A stretch of DNA of 64,000 bases from Arthrobacter echini (GCF_004803505.1 NZ_SSWH01000004.1:1-64000), one strand, 5' to 3'; shown: positions 1 through 8,012, counted from the first letter of the stretch. Notes: generated by a model from the letters alone, not told the origin. Numbers and translations: made by a program.

Positions 1-73
1 CGCCGCGACAGCCCCCGAAACACCGCTACTCCTCACAGCCCTCCAGCGGCTCAACGCCCTCGCCCCGCCATAG
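1..73 (+). CDS. 3' end of an unidentified protein, cut by the window edge
   Basis: An open frame runs from base 2 to a TAG at 71-73 and encodes 23 residues ending in LNALAPP. It is too short to assign. The AC-rich sequence differs from the rest of the window, and the stretch lies about 170 bases before a possible inverted-repeat end. A transposase tail is therefore possible, but this is inference from position only. Confidence 0.3.
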   Translation, partial: AATAPETPLLLTALQRLNALAPP

Positions 74-400
74 GATCAACGACCGCCGACCACCCCGACA
101 CAGAAAGACGAGCAGCTGCACCGTGATGGACGTGGAACCATCACCGATCACCGCCACGGTCAGCGGCAGAAATCGTCACACCCACATGCCAACATCAACA
201 CCATCAGGCAGCCAGTAAGCCCCGATCACCGAAAGAACCCCGCCTCATGAAAGATCGAGGCTAAGCCCTACTTCCAGTCGACGAGGACCTGAATCGTTAC
301 CGTTCTATAGCGGCCGAACACCCGGTTTCGAAACTTCTGCGAACGGTCCTGATCCAACCGTCCGTGCGGGCGCACGGTGTCTGTTACGACCACGTCGGAG
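74..400. other. AC-rich intergenic stretch with a possible insertion-sequence end
   Basis: No gene is visible. The stretch is rich in A and C up to about 265, where the string CATGAAAGATCGAGGCTAAG (247-266) resembles the terminal repeats I associate with IS1380-type elements. From 270 on, composition looks like the host. The partner repeat would lie outside the window, so this is only a candidate left-over insertion-sequence right end. 300-400 lies downstream of the reverse-strand MOSC gene and may carry its terminator, but no strong hairpin stands out. Confidence 0.25.
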
Positions 401-955
401 TTATACGCGTTCCAACCTCCGATGCCGGCCGATCGGCAGGTCGACGTCCACGGCGTCGTCGGGTGAAACGGCGCCCCCGCGAACGACGACGCCCATGACG
501 CCTGCTCTACGGATCACGTTGCCTGCGTCATCCCGCGGCAACACAGCCTTGAGGAGTCCGGCTTGGAAGTGGTCGATCTGCCAGCAGGGATTGCGGAGCC
601 CGGTCACCTCGACCAATGCGTCCGGACCAACGCGTAGGAGGGCGCCGACAGGTAGGCCGAGGAGATCGATACCTCGGGTGGTGATGTTCTCACCGAGATC
701 GCCTGGGCTCACCCGGAACCCTCGGTGCGCGAGATCATCGAACAGCTCTGCCTGGATGAGATGTACCTGACGGAGGTTGGGCTGAGAGGGGTCCGCTCTG
801 ACCCGGGAGAGATGTTGCACGGTTGCTCCTGCGTGAGCGTCACCCTGCACGCCTGATCCCTCGACGAGCAGGATCGACGCGACGGGTTCCTTGGTGAAGT
901 CGTGAGAGGCGCTCATGCTGACTGACATGACCGATCCGCGTATCGCCGCCGTCAT
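401..955 (-). CDS. MOSC domain protein
   Basis: The 184-residue protein is a single MOSC domain, the fold of molybdenum-cofactor sulfurase C-termini and of YiiM/MOSC oxidoreductases. Visible family marks are GDAHAG (residues 38-43), the GENITT segment (88-93) and the conserved cysteine in RNPCWQ (Cys124), expected to carry sulfur or ligate the molybdenum cofactor. The length fits stand-alone MOSC proteins. The gene follows the hydrolase gene at 966-1802 by ten bases on the same strand, so the two are probably co-transcribed. The substrate is unknown. The start is the first ATG; a later in-frame ATG (MSVSMS) is an alternative that would remove nine residues. Confidence 0.85.
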   Translation of the reverse strand: MTAAIRGSVMSVSMSASHDFTKEPVASILLVEGSGVQGDAHAGATVQHLSRVRADPSQPNLRQVHLIQAELFDDLAHRGFRVSPGDLGENITTRGIDLLGLPVGALLRVGPDALVEVTGLRNPCWQIDHFQAGLLKAVLPRDDAGNVIRRAGVMGVVVRGGAVSPDDAVDVDLPIGRHRRLERV

Positions 956-965
956 CGAGTCGTAG

Positions 966-1802
966 TCAAGGGCGGGCAGCGTTCCGGACGAGCTCTGCGA
1001 TGAGTGCAGGCTGTTCGAGGCCAGGCAGGTGTGCCACCGCGGGCAGGACCCGTCCTGGTTCCTGGCCTATCCGGCGCGCGGTCTCTTCGTAGAACGGTAT
1101 GTCGCAGGGCAGATCCAGCTCACCCCAGGTACACAGGACGGGCACGCTCACCTCGTCGAGTCGGGTCCATGCATCAACGCCGGCATCCCCGGCGGAGTCG
1201 GGAGCTCCGACCGCAAGAATTCTTCGATTCATCTCCACGAAAAGGTCGCGGGCACTACCGGAGACCCGGCCTTCCGGCGCTTCCGGACCGTCCAGCCACA
1301 GGTGGGCGAGCGCTCTGATCCTGTCATCGGCTGTCGCCTCGGCGTCGTCTGCACGTGCCAGCAGTGGCGCAGAGGCGTCGTCCGGTTCCCAGTCGAACGC
1401 GGTGTCGTCGTCGGTCATGCCGGATACTCCAGCGCCGAGGAGCACCAGGCCGCTGACGCGATCAGGATGCAGCAGTGCTGTATCGATGGCGACTGCACCG
1501 CCCATCGAGTTCCCGACGAGGAGAACCTTCTGCAGATCGAGATCATCGAGAATGTGAATCAGGTCGTCGACATGCGTGAATGATGACGACGGTGCGGCGG
1601 CCGGGGTGTCGCCGTAGCCTCGTCTGTCGTATGCGAGGAGATCGAGACTCTCACCCCGAAGCGTGTCCGCAACCAAGGTCCAGGACCGCCGATCGGCCAC
1701 ACCAGCGTGCAGGAAGACGATCACAGGTCCCGGCGCTGGCCAGCGGGTCACGGCGAGCTGGGCTTGGTCCGGGGCTGTCACCATGAGCTGCTGAGCATCC
1801 AT
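966..1802 (-). CDS. Alpha/beta-hydrolase
   Basis: The 278-residue protein has the order of an alpha/beta-hydrolase: an oxyanion segment after VIVFLHAG (residues 28-34), the nucleophile elbow GNSMG with Ser99, a late acidic loop (GELDLP) and a C-terminal histidine in VAHLPG. It is a soluble cytoplasmic enzyme of the esterase/lyase superfamily; the substrate cannot be told from sequence. It is the first gene of a likely two-gene unit with the MOSC gene. Upstream, TAGGTT lies seven bases before the ATG, which suggests a very short or absent leader. Confidence 0.8.
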   Translation of the reverse strand: MDAQQLMVTAPDQAQLAVTRWPAPGPVIVFLHAGVADRRSWTLVADTLRGESLDLLAYDRRGYGDTPAAAPSSSFTHVDDLIHILDDLDLQKVLLVGNSMGGAVAIDTALLHPDRVSGLVLLGAGVSGMTDDDTAFDWEPDDASAPLLARADDAEATADDRIRALAHLWLDGPEAPEGRVSGSARDLFVEMNRRILAVGAPDSAGDAGVDAWTRLDEVSVPVLCTWGELDLPCDIPFYEETARRIGQEPGRVLPAVAHLPGLEQPALIAELVRNAARP

Positions 1803-1966
1803 GAGTCCGAACCTACGTCAAAGCTGGTGCCGCCGACAGGGCTTGCTCGTCCCAGTTCCGCACCCGCAGATGGATTCTGGCGGTCGCTGCGGTACGACTT
1901 GCGTCAGCCAGCGACAATTTCCACTTTTCTATCGACGATCATTGCGACGACGTCGTCAAGAGTTCC

Positions 1967-2141
1967 CTAGCACTTCTCCAGTTCAGGCAGGTGGTAGAAG
2001 CTACCTGTCGTCTCGGGACCGGTGATTGATGTCCTCCGGCGCATGCAGAATTGTCCACTTGCGTCGACCGATCGCGATGCCAAGCTCAAGGTGCGTGCTC
2101 TTGCCGCCTCGAAGCAGGACGACGACGTGCTGTTGGGCCTC
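1967..2141 (-). pseudogene. Fragment resembling the C-terminus of a nucleoside 2-deoxyribosyltransferase-like protein
   Basis: On the reverse strand one frame reads VVVLLRGGKSTHLELGIAIG and then WTILHAPED, like the active-site region (PCG-S-HLE-G-A-G) of the nucleoside deoxyribosyltransferase/MTH538 group, and then meets a TAG near 1998. The expected ending (SFYHLPELEKC, stop at 1967) continues in another frame, so a frameshift separates the two parts. No start or N-terminal half remains, because the acetyltransferase gene lies immediately upstream. 1803-1966 contains nothing else I can support. The assignment is by motif only. Confidence 0.4.
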
Positions 2142-2154
2142 GCGGCGAGACGAG

Positions 2155-2754
2155 TTACGCGCGGGCTATGAGCCATTCGATCTGCGCGCCGGTGAATGCC
2201 CGGTCCGCATAGATCCTTCGGCAGACATCGGCTGCGACAGCGTCCCTCGCCGGTCCTTCCCAGCGCAGCGTCAGGCCCGCGCGCTCCGCGACAGCAGACG
2301 AGGCCGGGTTGTTGGAGAGCACGCGAGCCATGACCGGCGCGGTGGGATCCGCCGTCGCCGCCGCCGATAGCGCCGCCGCGGCCAGCTCCGTAGCAAAGCC
2401 ATGGCCCCAAGTGGCCGGCGTCAGACGGTAGCCGAGGTTCCAGAGCCCTGAGCCGGTCAGGGTCACTCCGCCGATCCCGATGAATGCTCCCGGCGGCAGG
2501 CCACCCGGACCTCCGGCCTCTCCCACCCTGACGGCCCATGGTCCAGCCCCCGATTCGTCCCAACTTCTCTGCCCGGCGGCGATCAAGGCTTCGGATTGTT
2601 CTTGGCGTCGGTGGCGGCCGGAAGGTAGATGCGCCCAGGTCCTCGGGTCGCTGAAGATCTCGAACACGTTGGCGAGGTCACCCGGTGAGAGTGGCGTCAG
2701 GGCGAGTCGCGTGGTGGTGACGGAGGTGATCGGGTCCATCACCCCATTCTGCAA
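2155..2754 (-). CDS. GNAT-family N-acetyltransferase (RimJ/RimL type)
   Basis: The protein begins with TTRLALTPLSPGD, the usual opening of RimJ/RimL-like acetyltransferases. It carries the acetyl-CoA-binding segment GYRLTPATWGHGFATE and the following motif NNPASSAVAERAGL. It would acetylate an N-terminus or small amine using acetyl-CoA; the acceptor is unknown. Two ATGs compete: 2754 has no ribosome binding site, whereas 2739 (MDPITS) is preceded by CAGAAT and six bases, close to the leaderless pattern seen elsewhere here. The later start is therefore quite possible. A decayed gene follows directly downstream. Confidence 0.8.
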   Translation of the reverse strand: MQNGVMDPITSVTTTRLALTPLSPGDLANVFEIFSDPRTWAHLPSGRHRRQEQSEALIAAGQRSWDESGAGPWAVRVGEAGGPGGLPPGAFIGIGGVTLTGSGLWNLGYRLTPATWGHGFATELAAAALSAAATADPTAPVMARVLSNNPASSAVAERAGLTLRWEGPARDAVAADVCRRIYADRAFTGAQIEWLIARA

Positions 2755-3059
2755 CCGGCACCGCCGACTCGCTCACGTGCATACGCTGAGCCCTCAGCGT
2801 GCTGCGGCGTCGCATACTTCCTGGTCGCGCCGCTCCGGCCGTGGACGAGCCTCTTCGTCACTGCTGCACAGTGGGGCCGCTGTGACACGCGGGTCATCGC
2901 CCGTCGCTGCCGCCAGCTTCGCTGAGTGTGCGGCCGCCCGGGGCTGGTGCTGCCCCGGGCGGATCCATTACCACCACTGATGCAGGGCAGCTCGATTTGC
3001 GGACCCTGTTCTGTACACGGTCGAACGAAATCTCGAGTGCAACATGCACCGAATAGAGC
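2755..3059. other. Intergenic region with a small hairpin
   Basis: I see no gene in the roughly 300 bases between the acetyltransferase and vapB. A perfect 8-base stem with a two-base loop, ACGCTGAG-CC-CTCAGCGT, lies at 2783-2800. A second short inverted repeat, GTGC-N5-GCAC, lies at 3037-3049 just upstream of the vapB promoter and could be an antitoxin operator. Neither has a T-run. Confidence 0.35.
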
Positions 3060-3065
3060 TAGCTT
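3060..3065 (+). promoter_or_regulatory. -10 box of vapBC, leaderless arrangement
   Basis: TAGCTT is followed by exactly six bases and then the ATG of vapB at 3072. The start codon would fall at the expected transcription start, giving a leaderless mRNA. Positions 3061-3064 also belong to the palindrome AGCTAGCT. No good -35 is present. Confidence 0.45.
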
Positions 3066-3071
3066 GAGCGC

Positions 3072-3407
3072 ATGGCAAAGGTGATGCGGATTCGAGACGT
3101 GCCCGATGACGTGTACGAAGCCCTCGCAGAAGCTGCGCGGACCGAGGGGTTCTCGCTCACCAAGTACATGCTCCGTAAACTCGAACACCTGGCTCGGGTG
3201 CCGCAGATCGCGAGGCACAACAGCGCGGTGATTCGTCGCACTCAGGAGAAGGTTCAGGGGCGGGCAGATCGTACGACGATTTTGTCCGTACTCGATGGCG
3301 GTCGTGGAGATCGAGAGTCGTGGATGCCGGCGTCGTCGTCGAACTGCTTGCCGGTGGACTCGATCCCGGCCTTCTGGGCGACGAGGAACTCGCGGCGCCC
3401 CATCTGA
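3072..3407 (+). CDS. vapB: VapB-type ribbon-helix-helix (FitA-like) antitoxin
   Basis: Residues 1-45 form a FitA/VapB-like ribbon-helix-helix DNA-binding domain (MRIRDVPDDVYEALAEAA, then a helix with SLTKYMLRKL). The middle part (SAVIRRTQEKV) and the acidic stretch ILSVLDGGRGDRES are the region that wraps the toxin. Such antitoxins usually stop right after GDRE. Here the frame continues about 28 more residues, overlapping vapC by 88 bases, so the C-terminal tail is probably an unselected read-through. It should neutralise VapC and repress its own promoter. No ribosome binding site is present, in line with a leaderless start. Confidence 0.75.
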   Translation: MAKVMRIRDVPDDVYEALAEAARTEGFSLTKYMLRKLEHLARVPQIARHNSAVIRRTQEKVQGRADRTTILSVLDGGRGDRESWMPASSSNCLPVDSIPAFWATRNSRRPI

Positions 3408-3823
3408 TCGACAACGAGGTCATGCATGCGTTGCGCGGTCTTGTCCGACCGAGCATGCTCACCGGGGAGGAGGGCTCCATCGCCATGGAGGGCTTCAGCA
3501 GTCTCAGGATCACAAGATTTCCTGGCGACTGGCTCAGATCGCGGATGTGGGCACTGCGCCACAATCTGAGCGGCTATGACGCCACCTACGTCGCGCTGGC
3601 CGAAGCAACTGCTGCACCCGTCCTGCTGACGACAGACGTCCGCTTGGCCGAGCGCCCGGCGTCGAACGCAGGATCGAGCTGTTGGCCTGACACCCAGGCA
3701 CTGCTGCCAGGACGCGACTCCCGAGATCTGCTACGCGGAGATGCTGCGTATTCCACGTCAGGGCCTTGTAGAACCGACGTCGAGAACTCGACGGCCGGCG
3801 TGTCGGACCGACGGTGGTCGTAG
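3320..3823 (+). CDS. vapC: VapC-type PIN-domain toxin with a frameshifted C-terminus
   Basis: The protein starts with GTG (VDAGVVVELL) inside vapB. It has the four acidic residues of a PIN ribonuclease: Asp2, Glu33 (NEVMHAL), Asp87 (SGYDATYVALAE) and Asp106 (TTDVRLA). After residue 112 the frame leaves the family sequence. In the next frame GVERRIELLA followed by TGA at 3688-3690 is the ending expected of VapC proteins. One missing C in the CGCCCGG run near 3655-3658 explains the switch. The present product ends with about 55 unrelated residues. The catalytic residues precede the shift, so activity is uncertain rather than clearly lost. A sequencing error is also possible. Confidence 0.7.
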   Translation: MDAGVVVELLAGGLDPGLLGDEELAAPHLIDNEVMHALRGLVRPSMLTGEEGSIAMEGFSSLRITRFPGDWLRSRMWALRHNLSGYDATYVALAEATAAPVLLTTDVRLAERPASNAGSSCWPDTQALLPGRDSRDLLRGDAAYSTSGPCRTDVENSTAGVSDRRWS

Positions 3824-4007
3824 GGATTTCCGAACATAGTCCGAGGTTGCACTCGTCTTGCGGCTGTCGCGTGACGAATACCATATGTGCGGCGCAGGCG
3901 ATTTTCTTCACATCGCTCGCAGCGTCCGTGACTTCGATCCGATCCGTCGAGACGTCGGATGGGTCGAGGTCAGCACACCAATACACCGTCCATCTCTGGA
4001 GAACATC

Positions 4008-4475
4008 GTGAAAACTGCAAAGCACGCTTTGTCCGCCGTCGTCCTCGCCGCTCTGGTCATGGGGTCCACCGCCTGCACCCCGGAGGAAACCAACACCACC
4101 GATCCGCCCGAGGGCGTGATGCCGAGCTCGGCCGCGGCAGCGCCCATGACGTCAGCTCCGGCCATGCCGACGACCGAGGGTCCCTCCGCAAGTGAGGCCC
4201 CCGCATCATCCGACGCCGCCCCAGCCGAGGAGGCGATCATCACGATTGCGGATTTCGAGTATCAGATGCCCGAATCCATCGCCCCCGGCGCCGAAGTGAC
4301 CGTCACCAACGAGGACGATGCGCCCCATACAGTCACCGCTGACGGTGAAGGCGACTTCGACGTCGAGGTGGGTGCAGGAGAGACCGTGACCTTCACCGCC
4401 CCCGATGAGCCCGGCGACTACGCCGTGGTGTGCACGTACCACCCCCAGATGTCCGGGACGCTGGTCATCGGGTGA
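4008..4475 (+). CDS. Cupredoxin-domain lipoprotein
   Basis: From the GTG at 4008 the 155-residue product has a lipoprotein signal (MKTAKHALSAVVLAALVMGS followed by TAC), with Cys23 as the lipidated residue. Then come an acidic, Ala/Ser/Pro-rich spacer and a plastocyanin/azurin-like domain. The type-1 copper ligands are visible: the His in DAPHTVT, and Cys, His and Met in CTYHPQM. It should be an exported, membrane-anchored copper protein in electron transfer or copper handling. Longer in-frame starts upstream would place the signal peptide internally and are rejected. The next gene overlaps by one base (TGATG), so the two are translationally coupled. Confidence 0.8.
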   Translation: MKTAKHALSAVVLAALVMGSTACTPEETNTTDPPEGVMPSSAAAAPMTSAPAMPTTEGPSASEAPASSDAAPAEEAIITIADFEYQMPESIAPGAEVTVTNEDDAPHTVTADGEGDFDVEVGAGETVTFTAPDEPGDYAVVCTYHPQMSGTLVIG

Positions 4476-4792
4476 TGTCGACGAGAGCTCCTGACGGTAT
4501 CGGCGGTGGAACCGTGTTCCGCATCCAGGGCGTGATCGCCATCCTCTCGGCACTGTACGTCCTCGTCAGAGGTAGCAGCAGAGCCTTCCTGATGGCGGGA
4601 CTGGTGGCGTTCGCATCCCTCGCGGCGGTGCTGGCTTACCGGTACCTGCAGATTCCGTCGATCGGTCCGATCCCATCCATGTACGAGCCCGTCTGGTACA
4701 CCACGAAGGTCATCACCGCCGTCGTCGAAGGACTCGCCCTGATCCTCGCCGTCGTCGCCTACCGGCTTCAGCGCGGCACCTCCGCGAGCTGA
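4475..4792 (+). CDS. Small membrane protein of unknown function
   Basis: This is a 105-residue protein starting at the ATG that overlaps the stop of the cupredoxin gene. It has about three hydrophobic segments (VFRIQGVIAILSALYVLV, FLMAGLVAFASLAAVLAY and ITAVVEGLALILAVVAY) separated by a loop containing PSIGPIPSMYEPVWY. No known domain is recognised. The coupling suggests it works with the copper lipoprotein, for example as a membrane partner, but that is inference. Confidence 0.65.
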   Translation: MSTRAPDGIGGGTVFRIQGVIAILSALYVLVRGSSRAFLMAGLVAFASLAAVLAYRYLQIPSIGPIPSMYEPVWYTTKVITAVVEGLALILAVVAYRLQRGTSAS

Positions 4793-4889
4793 GCGCAAAC
4801 GTTGGTGCGTTCCCTGCAGCGGCGTGTCCTCGTTCGCTATGGTGGCGGGATCGACGAGCCGGATTCAGTTCCGGGGTACGGGGGAGCAC

Positions 4890-5597
4890 ATGCAACGTGT
4901 GGAGCCAGGGATCGATCGGCCGAGGATTTTCGGCGTAGCGCGGGTGCTCAGTTTCATCCACATCGTCGGCGCGACCCTGGTAACCCTGGTCATCATCGTC
5001 TCCGTGGTACTCCTGGACCGACCGCAGCAGATCGAGCTTCCTGTGGTGTCCTTCTGGCCGCAGATCCCCGAGCAGATCACCGTCTCCGAAGGGCCCACAG
5101 CTGAAGTGGTCGAGGGCGGATTCACACATGCAGAGGTGCTCGTCTCCGGCCTCGGCAACGGCGTGAAGTTCTGGCTCGCGGTGGGCCATCTGACCCGGGG
5201 AACGACTGCCGTCCTCATCGGTCTTGCCGTCCTTCACCTGGCGTCATCCCCCGATCGCACAGGAGTATTCCGGCCGGCCGTCAGTCGCGCGGTGACGGTC
5301 GCCGGTGTCGCGATCATGGTAGGCGGCATCGTGTGGCAGGTGGCATTCTCGATAGCGGGATCGATCGCGTCCCAGGAAACTCTCCGCTACACCAGTTGGA
5401 GAAGCGAGGGTGAGGTACCTCCGACGGTGACCGAGTCCTTCCCGCCGAGTCCGCTGGGTATTGCGCCGACGCCGGACATCACGGTCGAGTTCTGGCCTGT
5501 CTTCGTGGGTGTGGCGGTTCTCGCTGTTGCCGCCACGCTTCGGTATGGCGAGAAGGGCCAGTCACCAGGTGCGGTACTGAATGCCGCCGGACGCTAA
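4890..5597 (+). CDS. Four-helix membrane protein, possibly DUF2975-like
   Basis: The chosen ATG follows GGGGGAG. The 235-residue product has four predicted transmembrane segments: residues about 18-40 (LSFIHIVGATLVTLVIIVSV), about 98-125, about 138-162, and a last one near FWPVFVGVAVLAVAATLRYG. The long loop between the first two helices contains a polar extracytoplasmic stretch. The layout of four helices with a short C-terminal tail recalls DUF2975 proteins, but I do not see enough motif to be sure. It lies about 100 bases after the cupredoxin pair on the same strand and converges with the next gene. Confidence 0.6.
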   Translation: MQRVEPGIDRPRIFGVARVLSFIHIVGATLVTLVIIVSVVLLDRPQQIELPVVSFWPQIPEQITVSEGPTAEVVEGGFTHAEVLVSGLGNGVKFWLAVGHLTRGTTAVLIGLAVLHLASSPDRTGVFRPAVSRAVTVAGVAIMVGGIVWQVAFSIAGSIASQETLRYTSWRSEGEVPPTVTESFPPSPLGIAPTPDITVEFWPVFVGVAVLAVAATLRYGEKGQSPGAVLNAAGR

Positions 5598-5601
5598 TAG
5601 A

Positions 5602-5835
5602 TCACTCGCGTCGCTGCGCCGTCCCGGAACCGGGGACGTCACCCGGCTGGCCGATGAAGAACCAGAAAAAGGGACCAAGAAGCGGGAAGGCGAGAATGAT
5701 CAGCACCCACACTGCTCGAGCCGTGCCGGACAGCCGCTGGGAGCGGGCTATTCCTACGAGGGCGACGACGAAGAGAATGAGCGCCCCGATGGCCAGGACA
5801 AGACCGAAGATCATGACTCCGCTGGTCAGCCTCAT
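5602..5835 (-). CDS. PLDc_N-domain small membrane protein
   Basis: The 77-residue protein has two transmembrane helices and the signature of the phospholipase-D nuclease N-terminal (PLDc_N) family: WVLIILAFPLLGPFFWFFIG after a first helix IFGLVLAIGALILFVVALV. Such stand-alone proteins are common in actinobacteria. Their role is not established, although some resemble the antisigma/immunity-like N-terminus of cardiolipin synthases. It lies four bases from the convergent membrane-protein gene. Confidence 0.7.
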   Translation of the reverse strand: MRLTSGVMIFGLVLAIGALILFVVALVGIARSQRLSGTARAVWVLIILAFPLLGPFFWFFIGQPGDVPGSGTAQRRE

Positions 5836-6001
5836 GACCTTTCCCCTTCGCTGCGGTCCGCTTCATCGGCCGGACGTCCTGATCGCAGACTGTACATCAG
5901 GGAAATGGCCGACTGCTTGAAGGCTGATGGTTACTGCGGGGTTCGTCCGGAACGGATACCACGGCCCTCCGGGGTGAAGGTGCCGGGTATCCGATCGACG
6001 C

Positions 6002-6385
6002 TCAGTCCTGCGGGGGAGTGACGAGACCGAAGAGGTTGCCGAAGGGATCGCGGACCTGGAGCAGGCGCTCACCACTGAAGATCGTCTTGGGTCCCCGATG
6101 TGCAGTAGCGCCGAGCTTCTCGCAGTACGCGAGCGCGGCGTCGACGTCGTCGATCCCGAAGTAGGCGACGGTTCCGGCGGTGTCCGCGGCCTGGACGTTG
6201 TATTCGTCCTCCGAGTGGACCGTGAGGCGAACGCCGTCGAGCTGCCACACGGCGAGCTGCTTCTCGCGTTGCTCCGGCGGGCGGCCCACGAATCGTTCGT
6301 ACCAGTCCACAGCGTCGTCGAACTGCCGCACGAACAGGAAGACATTGCCCACCGAGCCAAGACCTACACCCTGCTGATCCGTCAC
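6002..6385 (-). CDS. Glyoxalase/bleomycin-resistance (VOC) family protein
   Basis: From the GTG at 6385, preceded by GAAAGG, the 127-residue protein is one VOC unit of two beta-alpha-beta-beta-beta repeats. It opens with GNVFLFVRQFDDAVDWYERF and ends with LLQVRDPFGNLFGLVTP. The VRDPFGN stretch is the usual last strand carrying a metal ligand region. The substrate is not predictable. The frame is open much farther upstream, but that part has no family resemblance. It lies 121 bases downstream of the esterase gene on the same strand. Confidence 0.75.
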   Translation of the reverse strand: MTDQQGVGLGSVGNVFLFVRQFDDAVDWYERFVGRPPEQREKQLAVWQLDGVRLTVHSEDEYNVQAADTAGTVAYFGIDDVDAALAYCEKLGATAHRGPKTIFSGERLLQVRDPFGNLFGLVTPPQD

Positions 6386-6506
6386 TGTCCCGCGCCTTTC
6401 ACTCGTGACCCTGGGGTCATGTAGCGGAATCTTCGCCCCGAAGGAGTGCTGGTCGTACAGCCGTTCTGCACGTCCTTGAAGCACTGCCGCACCGCGGAGC
6501 GCATCA

Positions 6507-7304
6507 TCAGCCGATGACGCGCTGCAGGAAAGCGAGTGTGTCGTCCAGGGCGTCGTCGCGGTAACCCTTCGCATGCCGACTGCCCGCGATGGTCCGCGCC
6601 GTGGCCTCGCCCCCGTGCTTCGCGAGTTCGGACTGCAGGGCGAGGATCCCATTGACCGGGACGAACTCGCGCAGCGAATTGATCAGCAGCATGGGGCCGG
6701 CGCCTTCTTCCACCCGCCTCAGCGGCGACGCCGCGCGGGCTGCATCCGGGTCGTCACCGAGGTAGTTGAGCAGGAACCACTTGTAGAACGGCTCGTCCTC
6801 GCCCGACTGGTCGATCTCGGACGACGACGTATCGTTCCCGGAAATGCCCTCGCTCTTGCGGGCGACGACGTCCGGGTGCTCCGCCAACCACGTGTCGATC
6901 TCGATGATCCCCGACCACGAGACCGCCGGTAGTGCCCTGCGCAGGCCCATCTCGATGGCGAGATTGCCTCCGGCTGAGGAGCCGAAGACGGCGAGGCGAT
7001 CGCCGTCGATCGCGACATCGGATCCGAGATTACGCGCGATCACCCAGTCGATGGCGGCGGAGACGTCCTCAATGGGCGCCGGGAAGCCGGCATCGGGCGC
7101 CAGCCGATAGTTCGGTATGACGGTGACGAAACCACTCTCGGCGAAGATGGCGCCGAGGTCGGCGTCCTTGGCTTTGTCGCCCTGGAAGAAACCACCACCG
7201 TGGAGGTCGACGACACAGCCGCCGTTGGGCGATTCCGGGAGGTAGACGTCAAGTGGGAGCTGATGCTCGGCACTGTAGACGAGGTCGGTTCGGGGTGTCG
7301 TCAT
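6507..7304 (-). CDS. Alpha/beta-hydrolase of the HSL/BD-FAE esterase type
   Basis: The ATG at 7304 is preceded by GGAG at good spacing. The 265-residue protein has the hormone-sensitive-lipase-like oxyanion motif LHGGGFFQG, the nucleophile motif GSSAGG, and a C-terminal GSRHAKGY with the catalytic histidine. These enzymes hydrolyse short acyl esters or kynurenine-formamide-like substrates. Here the substrate is unknown. A glyoxalase-like gene follows on the same strand. Confidence 0.8.
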   Translation of the reverse strand: MTTPRTDLVYSAEHQLPLDVYLPESPNGGCVVDLHGGGFFQGDKAKDADLGAIFAESGFVTVIPNYRLAPDAGFPAPIEDVSAAIDWVIARNLGSDVAIDGDRLAVFGSSAGGNLAIEMGLRRALPAVSWSGIIEIDTWLAEHPDVVARKSEGISGNDTSSSEIDQSGEDEPFYKWFLLNYLGDDPDAARAASPLRRVEEGAGPMLLINSLREFVPVNGILALQSELAKHGGEATARTIAGSRHAKGYRDDALDDTLAFLQRVIG

Positions 7305-7387
7305 GGGGTTCTCCGATCGCAGGACCGCGGATGCCCGGCCGACGTTACTCCGCGACGAGTCGGAGAACAATATCGGGCCGGGTCACC

Positions 7388-7984
7388 TCAGACGGGCTGA
7401 GCACATGCCGGACGGGCGAAGGAGGCGGCCAGCGCTACGCTCTCCTCGACGAATCTGCCGAGCCATTGGACGGGACCGAGGTCGGGCTGCGACGAGGCCA
7501 TGGTCACGGAGGCCCGGGAGCACTGGGAGATATTCACCGAAGCCCGGGTTACGTGATAGGTGGACGTCACGACGATCACGGTGTCCCAGCCCTGCTCGCG
7601 AGCAAGGGCGGCGATCGCGCGCGCCTCACCCCGGGTGGTGAGTGGGTCGGGGCTGAAGCAGGTCACCTCAGGGGAAGCGACCCTGCAGACTTCGTCGGTA
7701 GCGGCATTCCCGGGCAGGCCGGTGGACGAGAGCGCGAGCTCACGGGCGATGCCGCGGTCGATGAGTTCCTCCGCGACCGGCAGGCGTTCACTCGCGGCTC
7801 CCGCGAGAACGACGACGGCATCGGCCGAGCCGAGCGGAGGGTCGGGCGGGCTGTGGAAGAGCTGGAAGGCAAGAACGAGCCAGCCGATACATGCACTCAG
7901 GGCGATACCGAGCGCCAGACGCCGAGCGCTGCGCCTGGCGCTCGGCCTCGGTTCCTCGGGTACGACGACGGGATCGGGTGTCAC
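7388..7984 (-). CDS. YdcF/SanA-type DUF218 membrane-anchored protein
   Basis: The 198-residue protein has one N-terminal transmembrane helix (about 22-44) followed by a DUF218 domain: DAVVVLAGAASERLPVAEELI, a central TRGEARAIAALAREQGW, and VIVVTSTYHVTRA. These are the landmarks of YdcF/SanA proteins, linked in other bacteria to envelope barrier function. The domain is probably outside the membrane. The GTG start is preceded by TAGGCT and six bases, so the transcript is likely leaderless. It diverges from the DUF177 gene. Confidence 0.75.
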   Translation of the reverse strand: MTPDPVVVPEEPRPSARRSARRLALGIALSACIGWLVLAFQLFHSPPDPPLGSADAVVVLAGAASERLPVAEELIDRGIARELALSSTGLPGNAATDEVCRVASPEVTCFSPDPLTTRGEARAIAALAREQGWDTVIVVTSTYHVTRASVNISQCSRASVTMASSQPDLGPVQWLGRFVEESVALAASFARPACAQPV

Positions 7985-8012
7985 AGGGCGAGCCTAGACC
8001 GGGTACCAGATT

